This document shows, one piece after another, positions 1-8,642 of a stretch of DNA of 53,971 bases. Source of the DNA: CAZBMJ01 sp964493205 (GTDB lineage Bacteria > Myxococcota > UBA727 > JABDBI01); the NCBI GenBank assembly GCA_964493205.1, contig CAZBMJ010000014.1, positions 1 through 53,971 on the forward strand, read 5' to 3'. A model generated the notes under the pieces. The model was not told where the DNA came from. It ran no database searches and saw only the letters and a program-made list of their open reading frames with translations. The position numbers and the translations under genes are program-made. How positions within the stretch are numbered: the stretch's first letter is position 1; each line of letters starts with the position of its first letter.

Positions 1-248
1 AATATATACGACGTTCTACAAATTGCTCTATAGATCAAATCTTTAACACACACTTGATATAACTATTTTATGAGATCTTAGCTGTAGTTGGAGCAACTTC
101 AGAGCTTAAAGATTTTTATACAAAGCAAAAAACATATGATGATTTAAAAAGTGATGATTTAAGAAATGCTTGGGCTTCATTAGTAGCAGATAAACAAGAA
201 GTAAAATATCAAAGAAATATATATGAAATTTCAGCGGGTATAGATAAT

Positions 249-1361
249 ATGCTGAAATTAGTTGCTAATCTTTTTGAAGATAATGAGTTAAAAAATATTG
301 AAAATATAACATCAGAACAAAGAGCTGATAAAGTAAAATATTTACTTAAAAAACTTTCTAGAGATGATTTTAAAATATCTATTAATGCCGATAAATTAAA
401 TAATATTGATGATTTATATATTTTTATTAATGAAGAAGAAATGTTTGTTTGGAGTTTTCAAAGTGAGCATTTTTATTTCAACCATACTGATGATTTAAGT
501 GATTCAGACTGGCGTGCTGGACATTTAGATAATCTCTTAAATTCCAATATAGATGATAACTTTAAAAGACTTATGGGAGAATTTTTTAACCCGTTTAAAG
601 TAGTAAGTGAAAAAATGCGAGATGATAAAAATTTTGGTTACAGATATAGTAGAGAATTTAAACCTGGTAAAGGTCTGGTAAGGGAAGAGATAAAAAACAC
701 CAATAATATTTCTCAAATAATTGACTTAATGCCTTATTTATTAAGACAAAAACTGCCAGAGACTTTTTTAAATAAAGCATTTGAACAAAAAACTTATCAA
801 AAAGAAATATTCAATATTTTATTAGCCAATCCAAATATCGATGTTAATTTACAAAATAAAAATAAAGATACGGCTCTTTATTTGGCCGCAAAGAATGGGA
901 GTCAAGAAATAGCAACGCTCCTTTTAGCTAAAGAAAATATTAATGTTAATTTGCAAGATATAGATGGAAATACAGCACTTCATTTGGGGCTACAAGAAAA
1001 CAAATTAGACGTAGTAAAATTTTTATTAGCTAAAGAGAATATTAATGTTAATTTGCAAGATATAGATGGAAATACAGCTCTTCATTTTGCAATACAAAAA
1101 AACAACTTAGAAATAGTAAAACTTATTTTAGCTAAAGAAAATATTGATGTTAATTTACAAAATAAAAATAGAGAAACAGCACTTCATTTAATAGCTGCTA
1201 ATAAAGAAGGAAAAAATATAACTTTACAGCTTTTATATAAGGAGAATATTAATACTAAGTTGTATAATAATAAATTTGAAACCGCACTAGATATAGCTAA
1301 AAAAATTAATAATTATGAAGTAAGTGAGGCATTAGAATACTTTATCCGTACTCACAAATAG
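249..1361 (+). CDS. Ankyrin-repeat protein, 5' end unclear
   Basis: The C-terminal half (about residues 185-365) is a run of four to five ankyrin repeats with TALHLA-type helices and long LLAKENINVN-type linkers, a protein-binding fold. Two neighbouring repeats are nearly identical in DNA, so they duplicated recently. The N-terminal part is not recognised and no signal peptide is seen. The ATG at 249 has only a weak ribosome site. The same frame stays open back to 63 and reads like protein (Lys/Asp-rich, no stops), but it has no ATG, GTG or TTG and is closed by TAA at 60-62. The gene may therefore be 5'-truncated or broken. It lies just left of a copy of the rlmD 3' end, in accessory DNA. Target unknown. 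Confidence 0.6.
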   Translation: MLKLVANLFEDNELKNIENITSEQRADKVKYLLKKLSRDDFKISINADKLNNIDDLYIFINEEEMFVWSFQSEHFYFNHTDDLSDSDWRAGHLDNLLNSNIDDNFKRLMGEFFNPFKVVSEKMRDDKNFGYRYSREFKPGKGLVREEIKNTNNISQIIDLMPYLLRQKLPETFLNKAFEQKTYQKEIFNILLANPNIDVNLQNKNKDTALYLAAKNGSQEIATLLLAKENINVNLQDIDGNTALHLGLQENKLDVVKFLLAKENINVNLQDIDGNTALHFAIQKNNLEIVKLILAKENIDVNLQNKNRETALHLIAANKEGKNITLQLLYKENINTKLYNNKFETALDIAKKINNYEVSEALEYFIRTHK

Positions 1362-1366
1362 TAAGA

Positions 1367-1410
1367 ACTAAATGCACTAATGTTTCCACATGAGTTGTTT
1401 GTGGAAACAT
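1367..1410. repeat. 44-bp direct repeat, left copy of rlmD 3' end
   Basis: This segment matches 4348-4391 at 42 of 44 positions in the same orientation. The right copy lies inside the 3' end of rlmD. Read on the minus strand, this copy still encodes the family's MFPQTTHVET motif with no gene attached. It also contains a perfect 10-bp hairpin (arms 1381-1390 and 1400-1409). It looks like an integration-site remnant. Confidence 0.75.
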
Positions 1411-1524
1411 GACTATTTTTGGCAAAAGTATGCTTGAGAAAACCTAAAAAAATTAATTAACCTAAAGAAATAATAAAATTCATGTCTTTGCAAACCTTGA
1501 ACATAGCGAAAGCTGTGACAGTTT

Positions 1525-2787
1525 TTACAATTTAAAATTTTTGTATGGGGGTATGATTTTTGGAATAAAGTGAATCTTTTTTTCACTTTTTTTATTTTTT
1601 AAAACTTCCAAATGTTTTAGAAAAAAAGATTTTCGATTGGGAATTTTCCATTCGGTGTAGGTTAGGCTTAGGTATTGATTGCCTTCATAAAATTTAGCTT
1701 TCTTCGCAGAATAATGGAAAAAACCGTCAAATATTTCACAATCTTCTTCGTTTAGATTGTCTATGTTTTTATGCAATTCCTCCTCATTTTGCTGATAATT
1801 TTCAAAAAATTTACTTAGAGCAGCACTATGGGGCGATTTTTTAGCTATTTCTATTACGCTTTTTGAAGGTAAAATTTCTTGTTTCTTTTTTTCTTCTAAC
1901 ATTAAAAAATCATACACGGGCCTTATCCTAAAATCAGTAGTAACCAAATTAACGCTTATTCTATTATACCTTTTCCTTATTAAAAGTTCGCGAGTGTGGG
2001 TAGAAACAAAAGGTATAAAAGCCGTAACCCGTTTGTTTTCCATGGCTGGTTTCTTATTTAATTTATTAAGCATGTCTATAAGGTCTTCACCGTCATAAGC
2101 TGTTTCTGTATCATAAATGATAACAAAATGATCGACATTTATGTCATCTGCTTTTTTCATTAATTCATCTGCTTTTCCTAGATCATCAAAATCTTCTGGT
2201 TTCCATGCAGCTTTTGGCAAGCGGGAATTTGCAAAATAGACTGAAGCAATAGAGGTCATCCAGTGTAACCTTTTGTTATAAAGCACAGCCACCGCGTAAT
2301 CTTCTTGAACTATTTCATCAAATTTTTCCATTACCGCACTAAAACCTTGGGTAAGCATATCATATGAGATGAACTGCTTATTATTATACATTTTTTTTAA
2401 AAGGGCTTTTTGATTAGGCTGAAAATCCTTTAAAAACTCTTCCCAATTCTTATCGTTAAATTCAGGTTTTTTTGTATTTGATAAAGGCAAAAATTTTTCA
2501 GGATGTAATGGGATGTTTTTATCATTGAGTTGTTTTTGTAGGGAAGATAATTTTATATTAAATTTTTGTTCAATAGAAGACTTTTCTTTGAAGTTAATTT
2601 TTGATCCTGAATCAAATGGCACCTCATGTACAATAGGTTTTTCATGCTTATGAAAATTATTATTTTTAAGAACGTTAGTATTATTTATGGGCTCTTTGTT
2701 TATGTTATTTAGGTCTACAGAGCACCCAACGTTTAGAAATAATAACGTTATAGAAAGCCAAAAATAGTTGATTATTTTATAAAACAT
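1525..2787 (-). CDS. Putative lipoprotein of unknown function
   Basis: The protein is 420 aa with an N-terminal hydrophobic segment ending in LNVGC, a plausible lipobox with Cys at 22, so it is probably exported and lipid-anchored. The rest is hydrophilic and charged, with mixed alpha/beta character (for example HFVIIYDTE near residue 220), and I recognise no domain. It is divergent from the AIG1-like GTPase gene, with 171 bases between them. Both genes sit between the two rlmD-end repeats, so they are likely cargo of the same insertion. No integrase or transposase accompanies them. Function unknown. Confidence 0.7.
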   Translation of the reverse strand: MFYKIINYFWLSITLLFLNVGCSVDLNNINKEPINNTNVLKNNNFHKHEKPIVHEVPFDSGSKINFKEKSSIEQKFNIKLSSLQKQLNDKNIPLHPEKFLPLSNTKKPEFNDKNWEEFLKDFQPNQKALLKKMYNNKQFISYDMLTQGFSAVMEKFDEIVQEDYAVAVLYNKRLHWMTSIASVYFANSRLPKAAWKPEDFDDLGKADELMKKADDINVDHFVIIYDTETAYDGEDLIDMLNKLNKKPAMENKRVTAFIPFVSTHTRELLIRKRYNRISVNLVTTDFRIRPVYDFLMLEEKKKQEILPSKSVIEIAKKSPHSAALSKFFENYQQNEEELHKNIDNLNEEDCEIFDGFFHYSAKKAKFYEGNQYLSLTYTEWKIPNRKSFFLKHLEVLKNKKSEKKIHFIPKIIPPYKNFKL

Positions 2788-2958
2788 CAGGCTAGTTCCT
2801 TGTGATTTAGATACTTAACTTTTTAATAGAAAAATATAATTAATTTGTCAATATATAAGAAAAAAGTGCCAAGAAAAATAAGTCACTTTAAGCATATTTA
2901 CTTATATAAAAAAGCGCTTTACTAAGAAACAGGGGGGAAACTAAAGAGGAACAAAGAG

Positions 2959-4320
2959 ATGAAAAAATTGAACAAAAAAATAATATTACTAACTAGTTTT
3001 ATTTTTATATTGCCTAGTTTAGCTCTGGCAGCAGATGTTTCTAAATATTTTGTTTTAATAGGAAACACAGGGGCGGGTAAATCCACAATATACGAAAAGA
3101 TGACTGGTATGACTGGACTTAGTGGGGGTTCGTCAGAGTTTACAACAACGAACTCGAGAGTGGGCTCAGTGGATGATATTATGTTTGCTGATACACCGGG
3201 AGTGAAAGCGAGCAAAGATAGACTAGAGCATGCCCTGCAAATATTAGGAGCTTTAAGATTTAGACCATTAACTGCTTTAGTCTTTGTGATTGAGATGAGT
3301 AAGAAAGATAGTTTGACTATAGAGAATATCAGTAACCTGATCGCCCCATTTTATGAATATGAAGATCTTATTTCTATTATTGTTACTCATCATGATCAGC
3401 ACCCCAAGGTTGATAAGACAGTTTTAAAAAAATCTATTGAAGAGGAACTTGAAATATCTCATGTATATATTTCGTCATGTTCTAGTACTAAAAATGACTA
3501 TGTAAGCTTTTTTAATGGTATAAATACAAAACCATTAGATATCTCAATAGAGCCTGTGGAACTAACAAGATACTTTAATTTGGAAAGTCTAAAACATAAG
3601 AAAAAAATGGGTATTTTTAATAAATATTTATTAAATTATCGTGAACTTTGTGCAAACGGAACAAAATATGTATTAGGTCTTAACGATGCGCAAGAAAGAA
3701 TGGATATGACTTTTTCATTTAATGCCCTGATGACTGATACCATTTCAGACATTCAAAGGGAGTTTGCTGAAAAAGCAAAGTTGAATTTATTGGATAATAA
3801 CGACCTTGTTTGGACTATGCAGCTTGCCCATGCAATGAAGCAAGAATTATTTGAAATAAGGAAAGCAGTTGATATCTATCAAAAAAACTCACCAAAAAAT
3901 TTTCAGACATATAGAAAGTGCCCGTACTGTGGAAATGTGTATGTTTTGGTAGAAGCTTGTGATGGAACAACAACTTGCGGTAATATGCCATCTAACGGAG
4001 ATAAACGACCAAAAATCAGTGTTTTTAAATGGGATTGGAGAAATCTCTTAAACAATGGTTTGCGTTTTGATAATTTTGAACGTAAAGATGAAGAGGTTGC
4101 AAAAGCTCAAAAGACTAACCTAAAATATAATCCAGAATTAACAAAGCCATGCGGCAATAAAATTGCATTTAGGGATATGGCTCCAGTAACTGATTTGCCT
4201 ATGGAATGGGAAAAATCTTCAAATGTTAATGATGTGTTAGATACAGATGAAGGCGATTTAGCTAGATTTAAAGGTGAAGTAGATAATAAATTCAAGATGG
4301 TGAAAGTTATCAAAGATTAA
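2959..4320 (+). CDS. Secreted AIG1/GIMAP-like GTPase with C-terminal Cys motif
   Basis: A clear Sec signal peptide (residues 1-24, ending ALA) is followed within 11 residues by a P-loop, GNTGAGKST at 35-43. DTPG at 78-81 is the G3 motif, and THHD at 143-146 occupies the G4 position with an unusual sequence. Order and spacing fit the AIG1/GIMAP (TRAFAC) GTPases, known mostly from eukaryotes. A C-terminal module has C321, C324, C334 and C340 (CPYCG, ACDG, TTCG) and later C398 (PCGNK), probably a metal-binding ribbon. I recall similar Cys modules in fungal and oomycete AIG1 proteins. The periplasm lacks GTP, so an exported GTPase makes sense only if it works beyond it, for example in a host cell (inference). 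A ribosome site (AGAGGA) precedes the ATG. Confidence 0.8.
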   Translation: MKKLNKKIILLTSFIFILPSLALAADVSKYFVLIGNTGAGKSTIYEKMTGMTGLSGGSSEFTTTNSRVGSVDDIMFADTPGVKASKDRLEHALQILGALRFRPLTALVFVIEMSKKDSLTIENISNLIAPFYEYEDLISIIVTHHDQHPKVDKTVLKKSIEEELEISHVYISSCSSTKNDYVSFFNGINTKPLDISIEPVELTRYFNLESLKHKKKMGIFNKYLLNYRELCANGTKYVLGLNDAQERMDMTFSFNALMTDTISDIQREFAEKAKLNLLDNNDLVWTMQLAHAMKQELFEIRKAVDIYQKNSPKNFQTYRKCPYCGNVYVLVEACDGTTTCGNMPSNGDKRPKISVFKWDWRNLLNNGLRFDNFERKDEEVAKAQKTNLKYNPELTKPCGNKIAFRDMAPVTDLPMEWEKSSNVNDVLDTDEGDLARFKGEVDNKFKMVKVIKD

Positions 4321-4328
4321 GTCTGATG

Positions 4329-5603
4329 TCATCTGTTCAAAACTCTAACTAAATGTACCAATGTTTCCACATGAGTTGTTTGTGGAAACATATCATATGT
4401 TTGAATATAATTTATTGTATAATTAGTGCTTAATAATTTAAGATCACGAGCTAGAGTAGAAGGCATACATGATATATAAAAAATATTTTTAGCATTGTAC
4501 GCTAATAATGTTTCTATAATCTTATTGCTTAATCCTATTCGTGGTGGATTTATTATTATGCATTCTGGATTAAATTCTTTAATATATTTAAGTGATAAAT
4601 TATCAGCATCTAAAGTTTGAAAATTAATATTATTTATAGAATTATGTGAAGCATTTTTTTGCGCTAATAAAATAGCTTCGTTATTTGACTCGATTCCTAG
4701 AACTTCATAGTTATTTTTTGCCAATAACAATGAGGTTATACCTATGCCACAATAAAGATCTAGAACTTTACTAGAATCAGTGTTTTTTATAAGATTAATT
4801 AACTCTAAATAAATATTTTTGCTTTGTTCTGGATGAGCTTGTATAAAAACTTTTGGATTATAAGTTATTGCTAGATTTTCTATGCTGAAATTTAAATTGC
4901 AATCGCCAATTTCATAATAGCTATTATCTACTTTCCACATTATACCTTTTATGTATGAAATATTTGCTAAAATATTTTTAAATATATTTTTATTGATATT
5001 TTTTACTAAATTAAAAAGCATGACATATTTATTATTATTATCTTTATAAATAGCTACTTCTATTTTATCTAAAAGCTTAGGCAAAAAAGGTTTTAAGTCT
5101 TTAAAAATGGGGTTTTGTAGGTTTTCAAAAATCAAACAACTATCAATTTCTATACTACCGGCTAAATCATGACGAACATATCCTAACTCACCGTTAACTA
5201 AGTGCAACTTAATATGTCGTCTATAAAACCATTGAACATTAGAATTGGCTTTAATAATAGGTCGTAATAAATCTGTTGGCAGCTTTCCTATACGCTGCAA
5301 GGCGTCGCGTACAAATAAAGTTTTTATGGCAGCCTGTTCGTTATAATCTATGTGCTGAAGCTGGCAGCCTCCACAAATGCCAAAATATTTGCACTCAGGC
5401 TTAATTCTATGGGGAGAACTTTGTAAAATCTCTATAAGCTTGGCACGAGCAAAAGATTTTTTATGGACAGTAATTTCAGCAGTTATTTCTTCATCAGGAG
5501 CAACAAAAGGCACAAAAATAACCTGTGAGTCAGGTTTAATAATACCGTCGCCACCAAATGCTAAAGATTCTACATGGCCTTGAATAATAGTTTTCTTTTT
5601 CAT
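4329..5603 (-). CDS. rlmD: 23S rRNA (uracil-5-)-methyltransferase, RumA/RlmD family
   Basis: This SAM-dependent RNA m5U methyltransferase has an N-terminal TRAM domain (residues 4-60) and an Fe-S cysteine cluster, C71, C77 and C80 in CKYFGICGGC plus a later Cys near 155. The SAM motif is DLYCGIGITS, and NPPRIGL replaces the usual DPPRxGL. The catalytic Cys lies in ISCMPSTLARDL and the C-terminal Glu in FPQTTHVET. Length (424 aa) is normal. I place the start at ATG 5603, whose ATGA overlaps the bioA stop, rather than the TTG two codons upstream. It is therefore the last gene of the biotin operon. Which uridine it modifies cannot be told from sequence. Its last 63 bp hold a copy of the 44-bp repeat also found at 1367-1410. 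Confidence 0.9.
   Translation of the reverse strand: MKKKTIIQGHVESLAFGGDGIIKPDSQVIFVPFVAPDEEITAEITVHKKSFARAKLIEILQSSPHRIKPECKYFGICGGCQLQHIDYNEQAAIKTLFVRDALQRIGKLPTDLLRPIIKANSNVQWFYRRHIKLHLVNGELGYVRHDLAGSIEIDSCLIFENLQNPIFKDLKPFLPKLLDKIEVAIYKDNNNKYVMLFNLVKNINKNIFKNILANISYIKGIMWKVDNSYYEIGDCNLNFSIENLAITYNPKVFIQAHPEQSKNIYLELINLIKNTDSSKVLDLYCGIGITSLLLAKNNYEVLGIESNNEAILLAQKNASHNSINNINFQTLDADNLSLKYIKEFNPECIIINPPRIGLSNKIIETLLAYNAKNIFYISCMPSTLARDLKLLSTNYTINYIQTYDMFPQTTHVETLVHLVRVLNR
4348..4391. repeat. 44-bp direct repeat, right copy inside rlmD
   Basis: This is the partner of 1367-1410 (two mismatches). It lies within rlmD codons for the conserved FPQTTHVET end and contains the same perfect 10-bp hairpin (arms 4362-4371 and 4381-4390). 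If DNA between the copies were lost by recombination, rlmD would keep the HVETLVHLV motif but end in a different short tail. That is the pattern of elements that integrate in conserved 3' gene ends. Confidence 0.75.
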
Positions 5604-6871
5604 AAACAACTTTTAATAATACTAAAAGCCCACTCAATTTCATGAGTTTGAGCACAAAGAGGTGGCATAAAATAAATAATATTTCCAAGGGGCCTTATAT
5701 AAAGCCCTTGAGCAAGAGCTTTTTCATAAATGCTTTCTGCTAAACTAGAGCTATAGCCAGCATTTTGATCATTCAGTTCTATAATACCAACACCACCAAG
5801 GCTGCGAGCATTTTTTAGCTTAGGATGATTAATAAAAATTTGTAGATTATTTTTTATGGCCAGCACTAATTCTGAAATATTTTGCTTTATCTTAGGCTTT
5901 TCAAAAAGCTCCATGCTCGCTACTGCTGCAGCACAACTTATAGGGTTAGCTGTAAAAGTATGGCCATGCAAAAATGCTTGTGATTTTTGATCATGATAAA
6001 ATGCTTGATAAATATCGTCTGTGGCCAAAGTAAGAGCAAGTGGTAAAAAACCGCCACTTAGTCCTTTTGATAAGCACATCAAATCAGGTTTTACGTCTTC
6101 ATGCTCACAGGCAAAATAACTGCCTGTTCGATAAAAGCCTGTCATGACTTCATCAGCTATTAATAACGTATTATATTGCACAGATAATTTTTTAATATTT
6201 TTTAAAAATCCGCTTGGCCAAACAATCATACCTCCTGCAGCTTGTAGCATTGGTTCAATAATAATTCCTGCTATATTATTTTGATTATTTTGCAAAATAT
6301 TTTCTAAGTTTAGCAAAGCTTTTTTTAAACTTTCTTGTGGATCCATATGAGATATGCAAGCAGTTTTGGTGCTAATTACTTCAAACATTAAAGGCCAAAA
6401 TGGTTTATTGAACACCGATCGAGAAGATACTGACATGGCACCTATGGTATCGCCATGATAGCTATTATCTAATACGATAAATTTAGAGCGAGGCTGATTT
6501 TTTTGTTGCCAATACTGATAGGCCATTTTTAAAGCTATTTCCACTGCAGTGGAACCGTTGTCAGAAAAAAATACTTTTTTTAAGTTACTTGGCGCTTTAT
6601 CTGTAACCATTTTTGCAAGCTCTATGGCTTTTTCATGAGTAAAGTTGGCAAAAACCACTTGGTTAAGTTGTTTTGCTTGTTTGGCTATGGCTTCACTTAT
6701 ATAACTATTACAATGACCATGAACATTGATCCACCACGACGATATACCATCAAAAATTTTTCGCCCATCTTTAGTAAATAAATAACACCCATCAGCTCTA
6801 TCTATTAAAATTGGTTTGGGAGCAGTTTTTGCTTGCCTATAGGGATGCCAAATATGGTTTTCTTCTAGCAT
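5600..6871 (-). CDS. bioA: Adenosylmethionine-8-amino-7-oxononanoate aminotransferase (BioA)
   Basis: This PLP enzyme converts KAPA to DAPA using SAM as amino donor, the third of the four ring-assembly steps of biotin synthesis. Seen in the sequence are the BioA-type N-terminus (HIWHPYRQ), DGISSWWINVHGH, FSDNGSTAVEIALKMA, the SYHGDTIGAMS loop, ADEVMTGFYRTG, and the PLP lysine in CLSKGLSGG. Length is 423 aa from ATG 6871, normal for the family. I prefer that start because GGAG lies nine bases upstream; the frame also opens at a TTG at 6886. It overlaps the bioD stop by seven bases, and its own stop is coupled to rlmD by ATGA. Confidence 0.96.
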   Translation of the reverse strand: MLEENHIWHPYRQAKTAPKPILIDRADGCYLFTKDGRKIFDGISSWWINVHGHCNSYISEAIAKQAKQLNQVVFANFTHEKAIELAKMVTDKAPSNLKKVFFSDNGSTAVEIALKMAYQYWQQKNQPRSKFIVLDNSYHGDTIGAMSVSSRSVFNKPFWPLMFEVISTKTACISHMDPQESLKKALLNLENILQNNQNNIAGIIIEPMLQAAGGMIVWPSGFLKNIKKLSVQYNTLLIADEVMTGFYRTGSYFACEHEDVKPDLMCLSKGLSGGFLPLALTLATDDIYQAFYHDQKSQAFLHGHTFTANPISCAAAVASMELFEKPKIKQNISELVLAIKNNLQIFINHPKLKNARSLGGVGIIELNDQNAGYSSSLAESIYEKALAQGLYIRPLGNIIYFMPPLCAQTHEIEWAFSIIKSCL

Positions 6872-7515
6872 AAAAACTTTCTCCAAAGAGGTTGATTATT
6901 TATAACAGAATTAGTTAATGTTTGATTATTAAAAGTGCTTAAGTAATCTTGGCAAAAAATATTTTTTATACCGCTATAATATTTAATAGATGCTAGATTA
7001 TCTTTGTTTTTACCAATCATAATTAAACCATGAATTTTTATATTTTTAGATCGTAAAGCTTCTATGCTTAATAACGTATGATTAATAGTGCCTAAACTAG
7101 ATCTAGTGACTAAAATAGTAGGCAAACCAAGTTTTTTAATGGCATCGATCATTAAATAAGAATTATTTATGGGCACCATTAAGCCGCCAGCACCTTCAGT
7201 GATAACTAATTTATTTTCAAAAGTTTTTTTAAAATTATCTATAAGTGATAAAAAGTCTATGTGAGTGTTAGCATAATGTGCAGCTAGGTGAGGGGAGAGT
7301 GGCTTTTTAAAACTTAAGCCCACAGAGCTTTTTAATAAATTGTCGTTCACTAAATTATGAACAGTAGTCTTATCGCAATCTTGTTCATTAAAAGTTTGTA
7401 TAAGTTTATGGTAATTAACTTCTATGTTTTGTATGCATAAATATTTTGCAATTAAAGCACTCACAATAGTTTTGCCAACGTTAGTGTCAGTGGCGGTAAT
7501 AAAAAATCCTTTCAT
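6865..7515 (-). CDS. bioD: Dethiobiotin synthetase (BioD)
   Basis: BioD closes the ureido ring: DAPA + CO2 + ATP gives dethiobiotin. The nucleotide loop TATDTNVGKTIVSALI is at residues 7-22, followed by the family motifs KPLSPHLAA and EGAGGLMVPI. At 216 aa it is of usual length. It overlaps bioF by four bases (ATGA) and bioA by seven, so the operon is translated as a coupled unit. Product goes to BioB. Confidence 0.95.
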   Translation of the reverse strand: MKGFFITATDTNVGKTIVSALIAKYLCIQNIEVNYHKLIQTFNEQDCDKTTVHNLVNDNLLKSSVGLSFKKPLSPHLAAHYANTHIDFLSLIDNFKKTFENKLVITEGAGGLMVPINNSYLMIDAIKKLGLPTILVTRSSLGTINHTLLSIEALRSKNIKIHGLIMIGKNKDNLASIKYYSGIKNIFCQDYLSTFNNQTLTNSVINNQPLWRKFLC

Positions 7516-8642
7516 AGTAACTCGTTAATGCTTTGAGCTAAGCTTGTAAGCTGAGTATGGGTATGATTTATATTGATACTAATTCTTAGTCGAGAAGTAT
7601 TAATAGGTACTGTTGGTGGACGTATAGCTTTAACATCAAAACCCTGGTTGTTAAGTTTTTGAGCAATTTCTAAACATAAAGCGCTGTCACCAATAATTAT
7701 AGGGAAAATTGGGCTTGGATATAAAACGGGAGGTGCTATCGCGCCTCGCAAAGATGCTGCAAAAAAACTAACATTATTAAATAATTTTTCTCTTAAATCA
7801 TCACCCTGTTTAACTATGTTTAGCGCACTATAAATGCCAGCAAGTATGCTTGGTGGTAAAGCAGTAGAATACATGAGTGTCCTGGCTTTTTGTAAGACAT
7901 GCTGAATTACCAGTTCAGACCCTGCACAAACCCCCCCCAAAGAGCCAAAAGCTTTACCTAAGCCTTGAGTGGTTAATAAAATGTCGTTTTGTATATTAAA
8001 ATAATTAACTAAACCAGCGCCGTTTTTGCCATATAAACCCAAAGCATGAGACTCGTCGATGATCAAGTTCAAATTATGTTCTTTGGCGATTTGCGTATAA
8101 GTATCTAGTGGAGCAATATCGCCATCCATAGAAAATAGCGATTCTGAAATTAAAAATTTGCAAGTTTTATGAGGATTTTCTTTTATTTTTTTTGTTAAAT
8201 CATCTTGATCACAATGCTTAAAAATAATTACTGATGCTTTGCTAAGTTTTAAAGCGTCAATTATGCTTGCGTGATTTAACTCATCCGAAAAAACTAAGTC
8301 GCCTGGTTCAATAAGAGCGCAAATAGCACCAATATTTGCGGCATAGCCACTAGAAAATAGTAAAGATTTTTGAGTTTGCTTAAAATCTGCCAAAGAATAT
8401 TCTAGCTTTTCATAATATTTGTGCTCGCCTTTAATAAATCTCGAAGATCCAGCACCAAAGCCATAATTATCTAGAGCTATTTGGGTATCTTTAATAATTT
8501 GTGGATGATTTTTAATACCCAAATAATCGTTAGAGCAAAAATCGATGCCAGAATTATTATTTAATACTCTAAATTGATTTTTACTTTTTAATAGCTGTTG
8601 ATAATTTTCTAGTCTATTAATTAAATTCATATTAAAAATCAT
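7512..8642 (-). CDS. bioF: 8-amino-7-oxononanoate synthase (BioF)
   Basis: This PLP-dependent alpha-oxoamine synthase condenses pimeloyl-thioester with L-alanine to KAPA. Visible motifs are FCSNDYLGI, GAGSSRFIKG, SDELNHASIIDAL, IIDESHALGLYG, and the PLP-lysine region LTTQGLGKAFGSLGG. I use the ATG at 8642, with GGCGG upstream; an ATG at 8630 is possible and the frame also opens at a TTG at 8645. It overlaps bioB by 11 bases. A run of eight C (7931-7938; G8 on the coding strand) interrupts the conserved SLGGVCAG region. That is a slippage-prone tract, but the frame is intact in this sequence. Confidence 0.95.
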   Translation of the reverse strand: MIFNMNLINRLENYQQLLKSKNQFRVLNNNSGIDFCSNDYLGIKNHPQIIKDTQIALDNYGFGAGSSRFIKGEHKYYEKLEYSLADFKQTQKSLLFSSGYAANIGAICALIEPGDLVFSDELNHASIIDALKLSKASVIIFKHCDQDDLTKKIKENPHKTCKFLISESLFSMDGDIAPLDTYTQIAKEHNLNLIIDESHALGLYGKNGAGLVNYFNIQNDILLTTQGLGKAFGSLGGVCAGSELVIQHVLQKARTLMYSTALPPSILAGIYSALNIVKQGDDLREKLFNNVSFFAASLRGAIAPPVLYPSPIFPIIIGDSALCLEIAQKLNNQGFDVKAIRPPTVPINTSRLRISININHTHTQLTSLAQSINELL

